A DNA stretch of 42,691 bases from an uncultured Ruminococcus sp. (GCA_910584195.1 CAJTYV010000026.1:1-42691), one strand, 5' to 3'; counted from the first letter of the stretch, positions 32,208-40,630 are shown. Numbers and translations: made by a program. Notes: generated by a model not told the origin, from the letters alone.

Positions 32208-33074
32208 TTACTCGGGAAATTGAACGTGTCCGGGAATTATTTTCGTATCGTCCGTTGACAGGGGAATATTCTCATCAATAACAACTTGTCCGTAAATATC
32301 GGTAATACGGAACGTAAACGGTCCTTTTCCCATATCCATAGATTCAAAATAATTGTACGGACGGCGTTTTATTTCGATAAATTCGCCGTTTTCGCCCATA
32401 TATTCAAGCTTTGTTATAGGGTAGCGGTGATTGCGCACCTGTACGCCGCACCAAAATTCCGTAGTACCCTCCTTATACTTGTAACATACAGGAGCGTCCT
32501 CCGCCGTATCGAGAGGAACTATCTTCCATGATACAGGCACACGCCCTTTTTCGACAGGAGCAATCAGCGGAAAAGCGTCAACGTACAGATCAAGATCGCC
32601 TTTTTTGCCCTCGGGCAGAAGATCGGTAACGAGCATATTTATAGTACCCAGCTCGCCTGTGACTTCGAGATACGCTCCTGCAAGCTGTCCGTCATTGTAG
32701 TCCGCAAGATTCATGGCAACTATCCAATAATCGGTTGAAACAGGATCGAGCATGGCACATCCGCCGACATATCCGCCACCGTAAAACGTTCCCTCTCCCG
32801 TATGTATAGTCCCCTTAGGTTCGAGAATACAGCTCTCGTCGATCGCACCGCCGTTATCCGTTTTGCCGCTGTATTTTCCGCAAAGCAGAAACGTACTCAG
32901 CGTTCGCAGCTCCTCGGCGGATCGTCCCTCCTGCCTTGCTTTTACAAGATCAAAAACGTCAACTATTTGGTCGCCGTTCACATCGAGGGAAATATTTTCA
33001 TCAGCATAAGCAGTCACGGTGCATGAACATGTAAGAACCGAAACCGCTGTCAAAAAAATTCTCTTTAACATCAT
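32208..33074 (-). CDS. Secreted expansin-like protein with half dockerin
   Basis: A 288-residue protein. The signal peptide ends near AYA-DE. It is followed by one dockerin-type repeat (DVNGDQIVDVFDLVKARQEG, about 31-50), then an expansin. The D1 double-psi barrel has GTFYGGGYVGGCAML, DYWIVAMNLADY, GTINMLVTDLLPEG and the conserved GDLDLYVDAF with the active-site Asp. The D2 carbohydrate-binding domain has VSWKIVPLD, EFWCGVQVRNHRYPITKLEY and GPFTFRITDIYGQVV. Expansins loosen cellulose-hemicellulose contacts without hydrolysis, which fits a plant-fibre degrader. A single dockerin repeat is unlikely to bind a cohesin well. It lies among accessory genes between purM and purN, 11 bases before the DUF3592-like gene. 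Confidence 0.85.
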   Translation of the reverse strand: MMLKRIFLTAVSVLTCSCTVTAYADENISLDVNGDQIVDVFDLVKARQEGRSAEELRTLSTFLLCGKYSGKTDNGGAIDESCILEPKGTIHTGEGTFYGGGYVGGCAMLDPVSTDYWIVAMNLADYNDGQLAGAYLEVTGELGTINMLVTDLLPEGKKGDLDLYVDAFPLIAPVEKGRVPVSWKIVPLDTAEDAPVCYKYKEGTTEFWCGVQVRNHRYPITKLEYMGENGEFIEIKRRPYNYFESMDMGKGPFTFRITDIYGQVVIDENIPLSTDDTKIIPGHVQFPE

Positions 33075-33148
33075 ATTTTATCAAAATGAGACGAAGCAGA
33101 TCGCCTGTCTCTGTCATCTGTATGGAGTAGGGGCGATTTAATTAAAAA

Positions 33149-33556
33149 TCAATAACTGTTATCGTATTTCATGTACATTTTTGCGAGGAAATAATATACC
33201 CCGAAAAAGAGCAGCCACAAAACCGCCGAGCTTGTGTTTGTATCCTTAACTATAGATAAAACAAAGTTTACTGCCGTTAAGATAAGAAAACCAAAAGCAA
33301 ATTTTTTGCATTTTTCAATTCGTCCACGCATACCGTTGATACCTGTCATGAGCATTAAAACTCCGACCACAACGACTATTACGCCAACCACTGAAACGAT
33401 CATACCTGCAGCTCCGAACGAGCCTATATTTACACCTGATTCCCCTGCAAGCTCAAAGAGCATATCAGTGGCAAAGATAAGAAGTGCGCCAATGCCGATC
33501 TGTACTGCCGAAGCGATTATCAGCAGAACACTAAAAATTTTAAAAGCTATTTTCAT
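33149..33556 (-). CDS. Small four-helix membrane protein
   Basis: About 135 residues. It has four membrane segments (IFSVLLIIASAVQIGIGALL; IVSVVGVIVVVVGVLMLM; FAFGFLILTAVNFVLSIV; VLWLLFFGVYYFLAKMY) with short charged loops. The ATG at 33556 has AAAGGA 10 bases upstream; a TTG at 33562 is an alternative. Not recognised. It is one of five accessory genes between purM and purN. Confidence 0.65.
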   Translation of the reverse strand: MKIAFKIFSVLLIIASAVQIGIGALLIFATDMLFELAGESGVNIGSFGAAGMIVSVVGVIVVVVGVLMLMTGINGMRGRIEKCKKFAFGFLILTAVNFVLSIVKDTNTSSAVLWLLFFGVYYFLAKMYMKYDNSY

Positions 33557-33701
33557 CTCCAATAATTCCTTTCATGTTAAAAATTTACAGATAACAGAAA
33601 CAGACGATCCGCCTTAAATTATCTAAACAATTCTCGTATTCGCCCAAAATACATGAATATCTGAAATACATAAAGCCGCAAAAACTTTATGCTATACACC
33701 C

Positions 33702-34172
33702 CTATACACGAAAACTGCCCCAGACCATAAACGCGCCCAAAGCAATGAGCACACCTCCCGCCAAAAACTTGTAAAAGGTTTCCCTTATGCGGAAATTCTT
33801 TTTTGAATGATAATAAATTTCATACGGCTTTTTCGGATTATATCTGATCGTTATAGCCGTATGAGATTCGCACATTCCGAAAAGCTCACCGCATTCATCG
33901 GACATTTTCATTGCGTAAGGCAAAGACGTACATATTTCCCTGCCTTCTTTTGTAAAGAAACGTATAATAGGACGATATTCCTTTGCAATAATCGGAATCA
34001 AATTAATTATCACTATCGAGAGCCTTGACTCCATTTTAATGATCTCAGCTTCGGCAGGGATATAATCATTTTCATCTGATATACGTTTCCTGCATTGAAT
34101 AATTCCTGTTATGGCAATTAAAATACCCAATATTATAACGATTCCGCCCGATATATTTATTATGTTCAGCAA
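33702..34172 (-). CDS. DUF3592-like membrane protein
   Basis: A 156-residue protein with membrane helices at 8-27 (IVIILGILIAITGIIQ) and near 132-152 (FLAGGVLIALGAFMVWG). The soluble middle has YIPAEAEIIKMESR, EYRPIIRFFTKEGREICTS and ESHTAITIRYNPKKPYEIYY, the DUF3592 pattern. The start codon lies within the purM 3' end (7-base overlap), so it is coupled to purM. It is a distant relative of the gene at 31729. Confidence 0.7.
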   Translation of the reverse strand: MLNIINISGGIVIILGILIAITGIIQCRKRISDENDYIPAEAEIIKMESRLSIVIINLIPIIAKEYRPIIRFFTKEGREICTSLPYAMKMSDECGELFGMCESHTAITIRYNPKKPYEIYYHSKKNFRIRETFYKFLAGGVLIALGAFMVWGSFRV

Positions 34173-35203
34173 ATGATAACTCCGTCCTCGGATTCAACAA
34201 GTTCACCAAGAACGTAAGCGTCCTCGCCCGCCGACTTAATAGCTGCAATAGCCTTATCGGCATCGTTTTTGTCAACGGAAACTATCATGCCTACGCCCAT
34301 ATTAAATGTGTTGAACATATCGCGTTCGGGAATATTTCCGCTTCTTGCGATCAAATCGAAAATCGGCAGAACCTGAACCGCGTTTCTTTCAATTTTGGCA
34401 GAAAGATTCTTCGGAAGCGAACGCGGAATATTTTCATAGAAACCGCCTCCCGTTATATGCGATATTGACTTCACATCAACAGAGTCAAGCAAACTCATAA
34501 CAGCCTTGACGTAGATACGAGTAGGCGTAAGAAGAGTCTCTCCGAGAGTTGTACCGAGATCGTCAAAATGCATATTAAGCTTCTGCTCGTTGACATCGAA
34601 TACACGTCTTACAAGTGAGAATCCGTTGGAATGAACGCCGCTCGATTTTATCGCAATTAGAACGTCTCCTGCTTTCTGAGTATTGGGACGAAGTATCCTG
34701 TCTTTATCTACAACACCCACAGAGAATCCGGCTAAATCATATTCTTCCTCGGGCATAAGACCGGGATGCTCGGCAGTTTCTCCGCCGATAAGAGCGCATT
34801 CTGCCTGAACGCAGCCCTCGGCAACGCCTGAGACTATCTGAGCTATCTTTTCGGGAATATTCTTTCCGCATGCAATATAATCAAGGAAAAACTGAGGCTT
34901 TGCGCCGCAGCAGATAATATCGTTCACGCACATAGCCACGCAGTCGATACCGACAGTATCGTGCTTATCCATGATAAACGCGATCTTTATTTTAGTACCG
35001 ACGCCGTCCGTTCCGGAAACAAGTACGGGCTTTGAAATGCCTGTCATATCAAGCTCAAAAAGACCGCCGAAGCCGCCGATACCCGATATACAGCCGGGAA
35101 GCGTAGTTCTTGCGATGTGCTGCTTCATAAGCTCCACCGCTTTGTAGCCGGCAGTAACGTCAACGCCCGCCTTTTTATAGCTTTCGGAAAAACTGTTGTT
35201 CAT
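34166..35203 (-). CDS. purM: Phosphoribosylformylglycinamidine cyclo-ligase
   Basis: A 345-residue AIR synthetase, ATG at 35203 after AAGGAGCTTTTT (an upstream in-frame start is not supported). Motifs are SGTDGVGTKIKIAF with the ATP-binding region, GIDCVAMCVNDIICCGAKP, LIGGETAEHPG, VHSNGFSLVR and ISHITGGGFYENIPR. It catalyses the fifth step. A family-A repeat separates it from purF, and its stop overlaps the first accessory gene. Confidence 0.96.
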   Translation of the reverse strand: MNNSFSESYKKAGVDVTAGYKAVELMKQHIARTTLPGCISGIGGFGGLFELDMTGISKPVLVSGTDGVGTKIKIAFIMDKHDTVGIDCVAMCVNDIICCGAKPQFFLDYIACGKNIPEKIAQIVSGVAEGCVQAECALIGGETAEHPGLMPEEEYDLAGFSVGVVDKDRILRPNTQKAGDVLIAIKSSGVHSNGFSLVRRVFDVNEQKLNMHFDDLGTTLGETLLTPTRIYVKAVMSLLDSVDVKSISHITGGGFYENIPRSLPKNLSAKIERNAVQVLPIFDLIARSGNIPERDMFNTFNMGVGMIVSVDKNDADKAIAAIKSAGEDAYVLGELVESEDGVIIC

Positions 35204-35256
35204 AAAAAGCTCCTTAAACACATTTCTTGGTTTTTAATTCTTATTTTTTAATTCTT

Positions 35257-35418
35257 AGAACCTGTCTTCATAAGATTTGTGCGTAGATTTTCGAGCAAAT
35301 TTTGTCAAGGGCAAGGCAAAATTCCACAGGCTTGCTGCCGCAAGTTAAGGAATTTTAACGCAGTTATCAGCAAAATTTGCCAAGAAGGTGCGTGCAATAT
35401 CTTGTGAATACAGGTTCT
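35257..35418. repeat. Interspersed repeat family A, full copy A5
   Basis: 162 bp between purF and purM. The arms are AGAACCTGTCTTCATAAGAT and (reverse complement) AGAACCTGTATTCACAAGAT. The core has AGGGCAAGGCAAAATTC, a central hairpin near AGGCTTGCTGCCGCAAG and TTTTAACGCAGTTATC. The element interrupts the operon without a terminator-like T-run. Confidence 0.85.
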
Positions 35419-35421
35419 TAA

Positions 35422-36846
35422 TTATTCCTGTCCGCTCCAGCAGTATGTGCAAAGATTGCATTCGGGAAGTCCTACCGCTTTCACCTTACCGGGGAGCGAC
35501 TGAAATTCAAGAGAGGTAAGCTTCAGACGCTTGCATATTTCATCACGCATTTTACGTCCGCGCTCGGTGCCGGAATCGCTGTACTCGGCAATATACTTCA
35601 CACCCTCTTCGCCCTCGAATTCGTCAATTATCTGACGAGCAATAAGCTCAAGCTCCGAATGGCTTCTTGAAAAATTAAGATACTTGCAGCCGTACATGAT
35701 CGGAGGACAAGCGGAACGCATATGCACCTCTTTTGCGCCGTTTTCATAGAGGAATTCCACTGTTTCCCTCATCTGAGTTCCGCGCACGATGCTGTCATCG
35801 ACAAACAGCAGCCTTTTGCCCTCAATAAGCTCATGGACAGGGATAAGCTTCATTTTCGCCACAACGTTTCTCATGCTCTGATTAGCGGGCATAAAGCTTC
35901 TTGGCCATGTGGGAGTATACTTTATAAAAGGACGTGCAAACGGAATACCGCTTCTGTTAGCGTAGCCGATAGCGTGAGGAGTACCGGAATCGGGAACTCC
36001 GCAGATATAGTCAACATCCGGGAGCTTTCCCGCAGCAATATCGTTTTCCGCCATAATTTCGCCATTGCGTGTACGCATTACTTCAACGTTCACACCCTCA
36101 TAGCATGCAGTGGGATAACCGTAATACGTCCAAAGGAACGTGCATATCTTCATTTTTGAGGGATCTCCCTCTGCGAGGACCTCTATGCCGTCTGATGTCA
36201 TTTTTATTATCTCGCCGGCTTTCAGCTCCTTGAAAGTCTCGTAGCCGAGCTTCTGAAATGCAAAGGATTCGGTGGAAAGACAGTAACCGTCCCACCTCTT
36301 GCCTATTACGACAGGAAGTCTGCCATACTGATCTCTTGCGGCAATAATACCGTCCTTTGTAAGTATGATAAGAGACATTGTGCCCTCAATTTTGCTCTGA
36401 GCATAGCGGATTCCTTCAACAAAGCTTCCCTTCTGTGCAATAAGAGCTCCGATAAGGTCGCCCGAATTAATATTTCCGCTGCTCATGGTTTCAAAATTAG
36501 CACAGCCGTTCTGTAAAAGCTCGTCAACAAGAGTCTCGGCATTTCTTATTATGCCTACGGAACATACGGCATAAAGACCGAGTTTTGAACGAACCATAAT
36601 AGGCTGGGGGTCTGTATCGCTGATACAGCCGATACAAAGCTTTCCCCTCATATTTACAACATCGTCCTCGAATTTTGTTCTGAACGGAGAATTTTCAATA
36701 CTGTGAATGCTTCTCTGAAATCCGCAGTCCTCTGAATAAGAGGTCATTCCGCCGCGTCTTGTACCGAGATGGGAGTGATAATCCGTACCGAAAAAAACAT
36801 CGGTAATGCAGTCATTTTTAGTGGCTGCTCCAAAAAAGCCTCCCAT
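35422..36846 (-). CDS. purF: PurF-like amidophosphoribosyltransferase lacking the nucleophilic cysteine
   Basis: A 474-residue protein; ATG lies 3 bases after the purC stop, so the start is fixed. The phosphoribosyltransferase half is intact: CGVPDSGTPHAIGYA and the PRPP motif RLLFVDDSIVRGTQ. The four cysteines that bind the 4Fe-4S cluster in B. subtilis PurF seem present (KICTF, SACPP, and ECNLC-TYC at the C-terminus). The N-terminus is MGGFFGAATK where active PurF exposes Cys after processing (CGVFGI). The glutamine-binding motifs RYxTxG and HNG are also replaced (GCISDTDPQP; VGIIRN). It may use free ammonia, a partner glutaminase, or have a regulatory N-domain. It sits in the canonical purC-purF-purM position. 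Confidence 0.9.
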   Translation of the reverse strand: MGGFFGAATKNDCITDVFFGTDYHSHLGTRRGGMTSYSEDCGFQRSIHSIENSPFRTKFEDDVVNMRGKLCIGCISDTDPQPIMVRSKLGLYAVCSVGIIRNAETLVDELLQNGCANFETMSSGNINSGDLIGALIAQKGSFVEGIRYAQSKIEGTMSLIILTKDGIIAARDQYGRLPVVIGKRWDGYCLSTESFAFQKLGYETFKELKAGEIIKMTSDGIEVLAEGDPSKMKICTFLWTYYGYPTACYEGVNVEVMRTRNGEIMAENDIAAGKLPDVDYICGVPDSGTPHAIGYANRSGIPFARPFIKYTPTWPRSFMPANQSMRNVVAKMKLIPVHELIEGKRLLFVDDSIVRGTQMRETVEFLYENGAKEVHMRSACPPIMYGCKYLNFSRSHSELELIARQIIDEFEGEEGVKYIAEYSDSGTERGRKMRDEICKRLKLTSLEFQSLPGKVKAVGLPECNLCTYCWSGQE

Positions 36847-36849
36847 AAA

Positions 36850-37569
36850 TTATTCTCCCATAAGTCTTTTCATAATTTCCTGATAAGCTTCTTCAACTCC
36901 GCCCATATCTCTGCGGAAACGATCCTTATCAAGCTTTTCGTGAGTTGTGGAATCCCAGAAACGGCATGTATCGGGAGAAATTTCATCGGCAAGAATAATA
37001 GTTCCGTCTGAGGTCTTTCCGAACTCTATCTTGAAGTCAATGAGGTCTATATTGAGCTTTTTGAAGAAATTCACCATAAACTCGTTTACCTTGAAAGCGT
37101 ACTTTGCTATAGTGTCGATCTCCTCTTTAGTTGCAAGACCGAGAGCGAGGGCATAATAATCATTGATAAACGGGTCGCCGAGATCATCGTTTTTGTAGCT
37201 GAATTCAAGAATAGGAGTAAGAAGCTTAGTACCCTCCTCAACACCCATTCTCTTGGAGAAGCTGCCTGCTGCAACATTTCTGATAATTACCTCAAGAGGA
37301 ACGATGGAAACTTTCTTAACGATAGTCTCACGGTCGCTTATCTCCTCGACAAGATGAGTAGGAACGCCTTCCTTTTCAAGCATTTTGAACATAAAGTTAG
37401 TCATTCTGTTATTGATAACGCCCTTGCCCGAAATTGTGCCTTTCTTTTCGCCGTTGAAGGCGGTAGCGTCATCCTTGTAGTCAACGATAACAAGGTCAGG
37501 GTCATTTGTGGCATATACTTTCTTAGCCTTGCCCTCATAGAGCTGTTCCAGTTTTGTTACATTTTCCAT
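36850..37569 (-). CDS. purC: SAICAR synthetase
   Basis: A 239-residue phosphoribosylaminoimidazole-succinocarboxamide synthase. It has LYEGKAKKVYATNDPDLVIV, the DDATAFNGEKKGTI ATP/substrate loop, VPLEVIIRNVAAGSF and LADEISPDTCRFWDS. ATG follows CAGGAGGAACATTAA. It catalyses the eighth step (CAIR + aspartate + ATP). It ends 3 bases before purF. Confidence 0.97.
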   Translation of the reverse strand: MENVTKLEQLYEGKAKKVYATNDPDLVIVDYKDDATAFNGEKKGTISGKGVINNRMTNFMFKMLEKEGVPTHLVEEISDRETIVKKVSIVPLEVIIRNVAAGSFSKRMGVEEGTKLLTPILEFSYKNDDLGDPFINDYYALALGLATKEEIDTIAKYAFKVNEFMVNFFKKLNIDLIDFKIEFGKTSDGTIILADEISPDTCRFWDSTTHEKLDKDRFRRDMGGVEEAYQEIMKRLMGE

Positions 37570-37609
37570 TTAATGTTCCTCCTGAGATTATATATGAAAA
37601 TTTATGCAA

Positions 37610-37627
37610 GTCCGCACTCTTGCGGAC
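37610..37627. other. Intercistronic hairpin between purE and purC
   Basis: The perfect stem GTCCGCA ctct TGCGGAC lies between the purE stop and the purC ribosome site. It has no T-run, so a processing or stability element is more likely than a terminator. Confidence 0.45.
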
Positions 37628-37638
37628 AGGTAAGCTAA

Positions 37639-38139
37639 TTAAAGACCGGCAATTTCAGCCTGCAATTCAGCGTCTTTTTCACGAACGCTCTCAGCCATTT
37701 TATTCTTTTCCGCAAGAAGTTTTTCCGCAAGCTCCTCGTCCGAAACGGCAAGCATCTGAACCGCTAAAACAGCTGCATTTTTCGCGCCGTTTATGCCGAC
37801 TGTAGCCACGGGAACTCCGGGCGGCATCATGACCGTAGCAAGCAGAGCGTCCATGCCCTCCAATGCAGCGGACTTCATCGGTATGCCTATAACAGGCAGA
37901 GTTGTGTGACCTGCCACAACACCTGCAAGGTGAGCCGCCATACCGGCAGCGCATATGATAACGCCAAAGCCGTTATCTCTTGCATTTGAAGCGAACTCAG
38001 CCGCCTCGGCAGGGGTACGGTGCGCGCTCATAACGCGGCATTCAAACTCTACGCCATATTTTTTCAGCTCGGAAAGAGCCGACTTAACAACAGGAAAATC
38101 ACTGTTGCTGCCCATGATAACAGCAGCTTTTTTTGACAT
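37639..38139 (-). CDS. purE: N5-CAIR mutase, class I PurE
   Basis: A 166-residue protein, ATG after GGATCGGAG. It has MGSNSDFPVVKSAL, the catalytic SAHRTP, IICAAGMAAHLAGVVAGHT and PVIGIPMKSAALEGMDALLA. Class I PurE works with PurK; no purK is present in the window. It is the first pur gene of the block. Only 66 bases separate it from the WG-repeat-like gene and no clear promoter lies there, so it is probably read from the glycosyltransferase promoter. Confidence 0.96.
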   Translation of the reverse strand: MSKKAAVIMGSNSDFPVVKSALSELKKYGVEFECRVMSAHRTPAEAAEFASNARDNGFGVIICAAGMAAHLAGVVAGHTTLPVIGIPMKSAALEGMDALLATVMMPPGVPVATVGINGAKNAAVLAVQMLAVSDEELAEKLLAEKNKMAESVREKDAELQAEIAGL

Positions 38140-38205
38140 AAATATACTCCGATCCGCCGTAAAAACGGCAATTTTATTTTTTGATCTCCAATGTCTTTCA
38201 GAGAA

Positions 38206-39249
38206 TCAGTCTGTCTCGTTTACTGCAATATCCTGTGGATATTCAGGGTACTGAATCTCAAACGCACCCGAAACAGCCTCAAGATTATGTTCAGAGCCGC
38301 CCTTGAATCTCACAGAAGCCTTTATCACATCACGCATACTTTCAGATACATCAGATTCATTTTTATAGAAGATCTCCGTATCTGCCGAAACAGAGACCTC
38401 ATACAGAGGAACGCTGTCCTCAGAGCCTACATTATAAATATGAACCTCGGGAACTCCCATCAGCCGTCTTGCCGTAATTTCATAAGAATATGGAAAAAGG
38501 GTATCAAAACGGCATATATCAGCATCGACATTTTTCATATAATTTTTATCGTCCGTAAAAGCGTATTCTATATATGATTCCGTACATCCGGTCATCTTTT
38601 CTATCATAGCAGGAGTAAGCTTTGAAAGCAGCACACGACTGTAAATATTCAATTCATATGTGCGGTTGAGGATATTTCCCGAAACGGCAGCGCTTTTAAA
38701 CAGCAATCCCTCGTTTCCGTAAGTGTAAACGCAGCTTATTCCGTCTTTTTCAAGCAGCAGATCACCTCCCGAAAAATCACATACTTTCCAAGGAACTCCG
38801 AATTGCGGCACAAACCTTTCGTCATACAGCACATAGCTTTCGTCCTCTTCGGAACAGGCAAGGTAAAGTTCGGTCGCGCCGACCCTTTTTTTCTCTATAC
38901 TGCAGTATATCAACGGAACTACAACATTTCCCTCAAAGTCAATACAGCCGAACTTCTCGCTTCCGCCAATTTTTTTAGATGCAATACAAAGGTCGTTCCC
39001 TGCAAATCTCAATGAGATCCATTCGGGGGCAGCGGTAATGCGTCCTGCTTCAGCGATACCGCATAAGCCTGCACTATCCGAAAACACGGTATACCCCGAA
39101 TCATCCGATGCAAGTATTTTTTCAATGCCCTCTCCGCCGTTCACAGCAGAATTTTTAGGAACATTGACATAAAACCGCGTAATAGCTGCCGCCAAAATAA
39201 TAACTACTGCAAAAAGCAGAGAAACTATGAGCCTTGTCCGCTTATTCAT
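38206..39249 (-). CDS. Membrane-anchored WG-repeat-like protein
   Basis: A 347-residue protein with one N-terminal membrane helix (LIVSLLFAVVIILAAAITRF, 8-27) and a large extracytoplasmic part. Segments such as KFGCIDFEGNVVVPLIYCSI resemble WG (beta-propeller-like) repeats. The C-terminal half is beta-rich and unassigned. Its ATG overlaps the glycosyltransferase stop (TGATG), so the two are translationally coupled. The function is unknown; surface display is likely. Confidence 0.7.
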   Translation of the reverse strand: MNKRTRLIVSLLFAVVIILAAAITRFYVNVPKNSAVNGGEGIEKILASDDSGYTVFSDSAGLCGIAEAGRITAAPEWISLRFAGNDLCIASKKIGGSEKFGCIDFEGNVVVPLIYCSIEKKRVGATELYLACSEEDESYVLYDERFVPQFGVPWKVCDFSGGDLLLEKDGISCVYTYGNEGLLFKSAAVSGNILNRTYELNIYSRVLLSKLTPAMIEKMTGCTESYIEYAFTDDKNYMKNVDADICRFDTLFPYSYEITARRLMGVPEVHIYNVGSEDSVPLYEVSVSADTEIFYKNESDVSESMRDVIKASVRFKGGSEHNLEAVSGAFEIQYPEYPQDIAVNETD

Positions 39250-40226
39250 CAGCCGCCGCTTTTATCCGCCGCCTTTTTTCTGCGGTAATCCTCATCTGTT
39301 TCGCCTGCAATATAAATAGGACGTTTTTTGACTTCAAGGTAAGTTTTGGCGATATACTGTCCCATAATGCCTATACAGCCAAGCTGCACGCCGCCCACGG
39401 CAAGTATTGCCGAGAGGATAAAGAACAGCGAAGCCGAATAATAGGTGAATATGGTTACTATCAGTGCGATAATAAAGAATATCAGCGCTATTACGAGACA
39501 CAATATTCCAAAGAAAATGGATACCGCAAGAGGGAACGTCGAAAACGCCATAATACCTTCCAGAGAGTATTTGAAAAGACCCCAGAACGACCAGGAAGAC
39601 GTACCCGCCGGTCTTTCAACATTTTCATACGGCATATACTTAACCTTAAAACCGACCCAACTGAAAATTCCCTTTGAAAAGCGGTTATACTCGGACATAT
39701 CAAGGATAGCGTCCACCATTTGCCTTGTCATAAAGCGGAAGTCCTGCGCTCCGTCAACTATTTCCGTATCGGAAATTTTGTTCATTATCTTATAGAATTT
39801 TCTCGCGAACCACGAACGGACTTTAGATTCGCCTGTACGGCTGACTCTCCTTGTTGTTGCACAATCGTACTCGCCGTCCTTGACGTAATTATACATCTGC
39901 GGAAGAAACGCAGGCGGATGCTGCAAATCGGCATCCATAACAACCACAAAATCTCCCCTGCAATTCTTTAATCCGGCGTACATGCCCGATTCCTTACCGA
40001 AATTTCGTGAAAATGAAATATACCTCACACGCTTGTCCTTATCGGCAAGATCTCTGAAAATCTGCAATGTTTTGTCTTTCGAGCCGTCATTTATAAAGAG
40101 AAATTCAAAGTCAATGTCGGAATGCTCTTTTTTCATACTGTCCGTAACTTTAACTATCTCCTCGTAAAACATAGGAAGCACCTCTTCTTCGTTATAGCAG
40201 GGCACTACCACGGAAATAAGCCTCAT
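39249..40226 (-). CDS. GT2 family membrane glycosyltransferase (GtrB/DPM1-like)
   Basis: A 325-residue protein, ATG at 40226 after GGAGGTTTGATT. The GT-A fold has LISVVVPCYNEEEVLP, FLFINDGSKDKTLQI, ISFSRNFGKESGMYAGLKNC, the DxD-containing VVMDADLQHPP and the RMSEYNRFSKG-type QFRM region. Two C-terminal membrane helices follow (about 232-262 and 268-295). The family transfers a sugar from a nucleotide donor to polyprenyl phosphate on the cytoplasmic face, for wall or surface-polymer decoration. It is the first gene of the long block that includes the pur genes. Confidence 0.92.
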   Translation of the reverse strand: MRLISVVVPCYNEEEVLPMFYEEIVKVTDSMKKEHSDIDFEFLFINDGSKDKTLQIFRDLADKDKRVRYISFSRNFGKESGMYAGLKNCRGDFVVVMDADLQHPPAFLPQMYNYVKDGEYDCATTRRVSRTGESKVRSWFARKFYKIMNKISDTEIVDGAQDFRFMTRQMVDAILDMSEYNRFSKGIFSWVGFKVKYMPYENVERPAGTSSWSFWGLFKYSLEGIMAFSTFPLAVSIFFGILCLVIALIFFIIALIVTIFTYYSASLFFILSAILAVGGVQLGCIGIMGQYIAKTYLEVKKRPIYIAGETDEDYRRKKAADKSGG

Positions 40227-40423
40227 AATCAAACCTCCGCTCTCGGATTATGTCCGATAAAAATAATGTTGTCCATATGATAAGCCAATCGCTGCTTTTA
40301 TCTTTTTTCAGATAAATACAACGTTCGGAATGGCAGCAGCACACAAGATCTTAAGGTGTACCTTATGTGCCGCCGCCATATAGATACACTATTAATTATA
40401 CTACATCACGGCGGTAATTGCAA
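40227..40423 (-). promoter_or_regulatory. Promoter and structured leader of the glycosyltransferase-pur block
   Basis: On the minus strand, TTGCAA (40423-40418) and TATAAT (40400-40395) have a 17-base spacer. The leader of about 160 bases contains a long stem (GGCGGCGGCACATAAG paired with CTTGTGTGCTGCTGCC, roughly 40334-40378), then ATTCCGAACGTT, which contains the CCGAAC core of the B. subtilis PurBox. Next to the ribosome site is a small hairpin, TCGGA-CATAA-TCCGA. No T-run follows, so it is not a simple attenuator. It makes up most of the 436-base gap 40227-40662. Confidence 0.55.
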
Positions 40424-40601
40424 GTGCTTTGTAAAAAATTTCATAGCAATACCATGATATTTTACAAATAGAGTCGCTTTCCCTGACTTACTGTCAGGAA
40501 GTTAAGGCAATTGAAATTCACAACAGAGTATCATTTAGATAAGACTTTAAAGGCAACAACATTTCATATCAATAACATTCCATAAAATTGACGAATTGCT
40601 A

Positions 40602-40630
40602 TAGACAAATAACAGAATTTGTGGTATAAT
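40602..40630 (+). promoter_or_regulatory. Promoter of the beta-CASP gene
   Basis: TAGACA (40602-40607) and TATAAT (40625-40630) with a 17-base spacer lie 32 bases before the start codon. Confidence 0.8.

Noticed and set aside
40227..40394. Known purine riboswitch or ZTP riboswitch ahead of the pur block
   Set aside because: The leader folds, but I do not find the conserved purine three-way junction words or the ZTP (pfl) core, so I call it only an unassigned structured leader.
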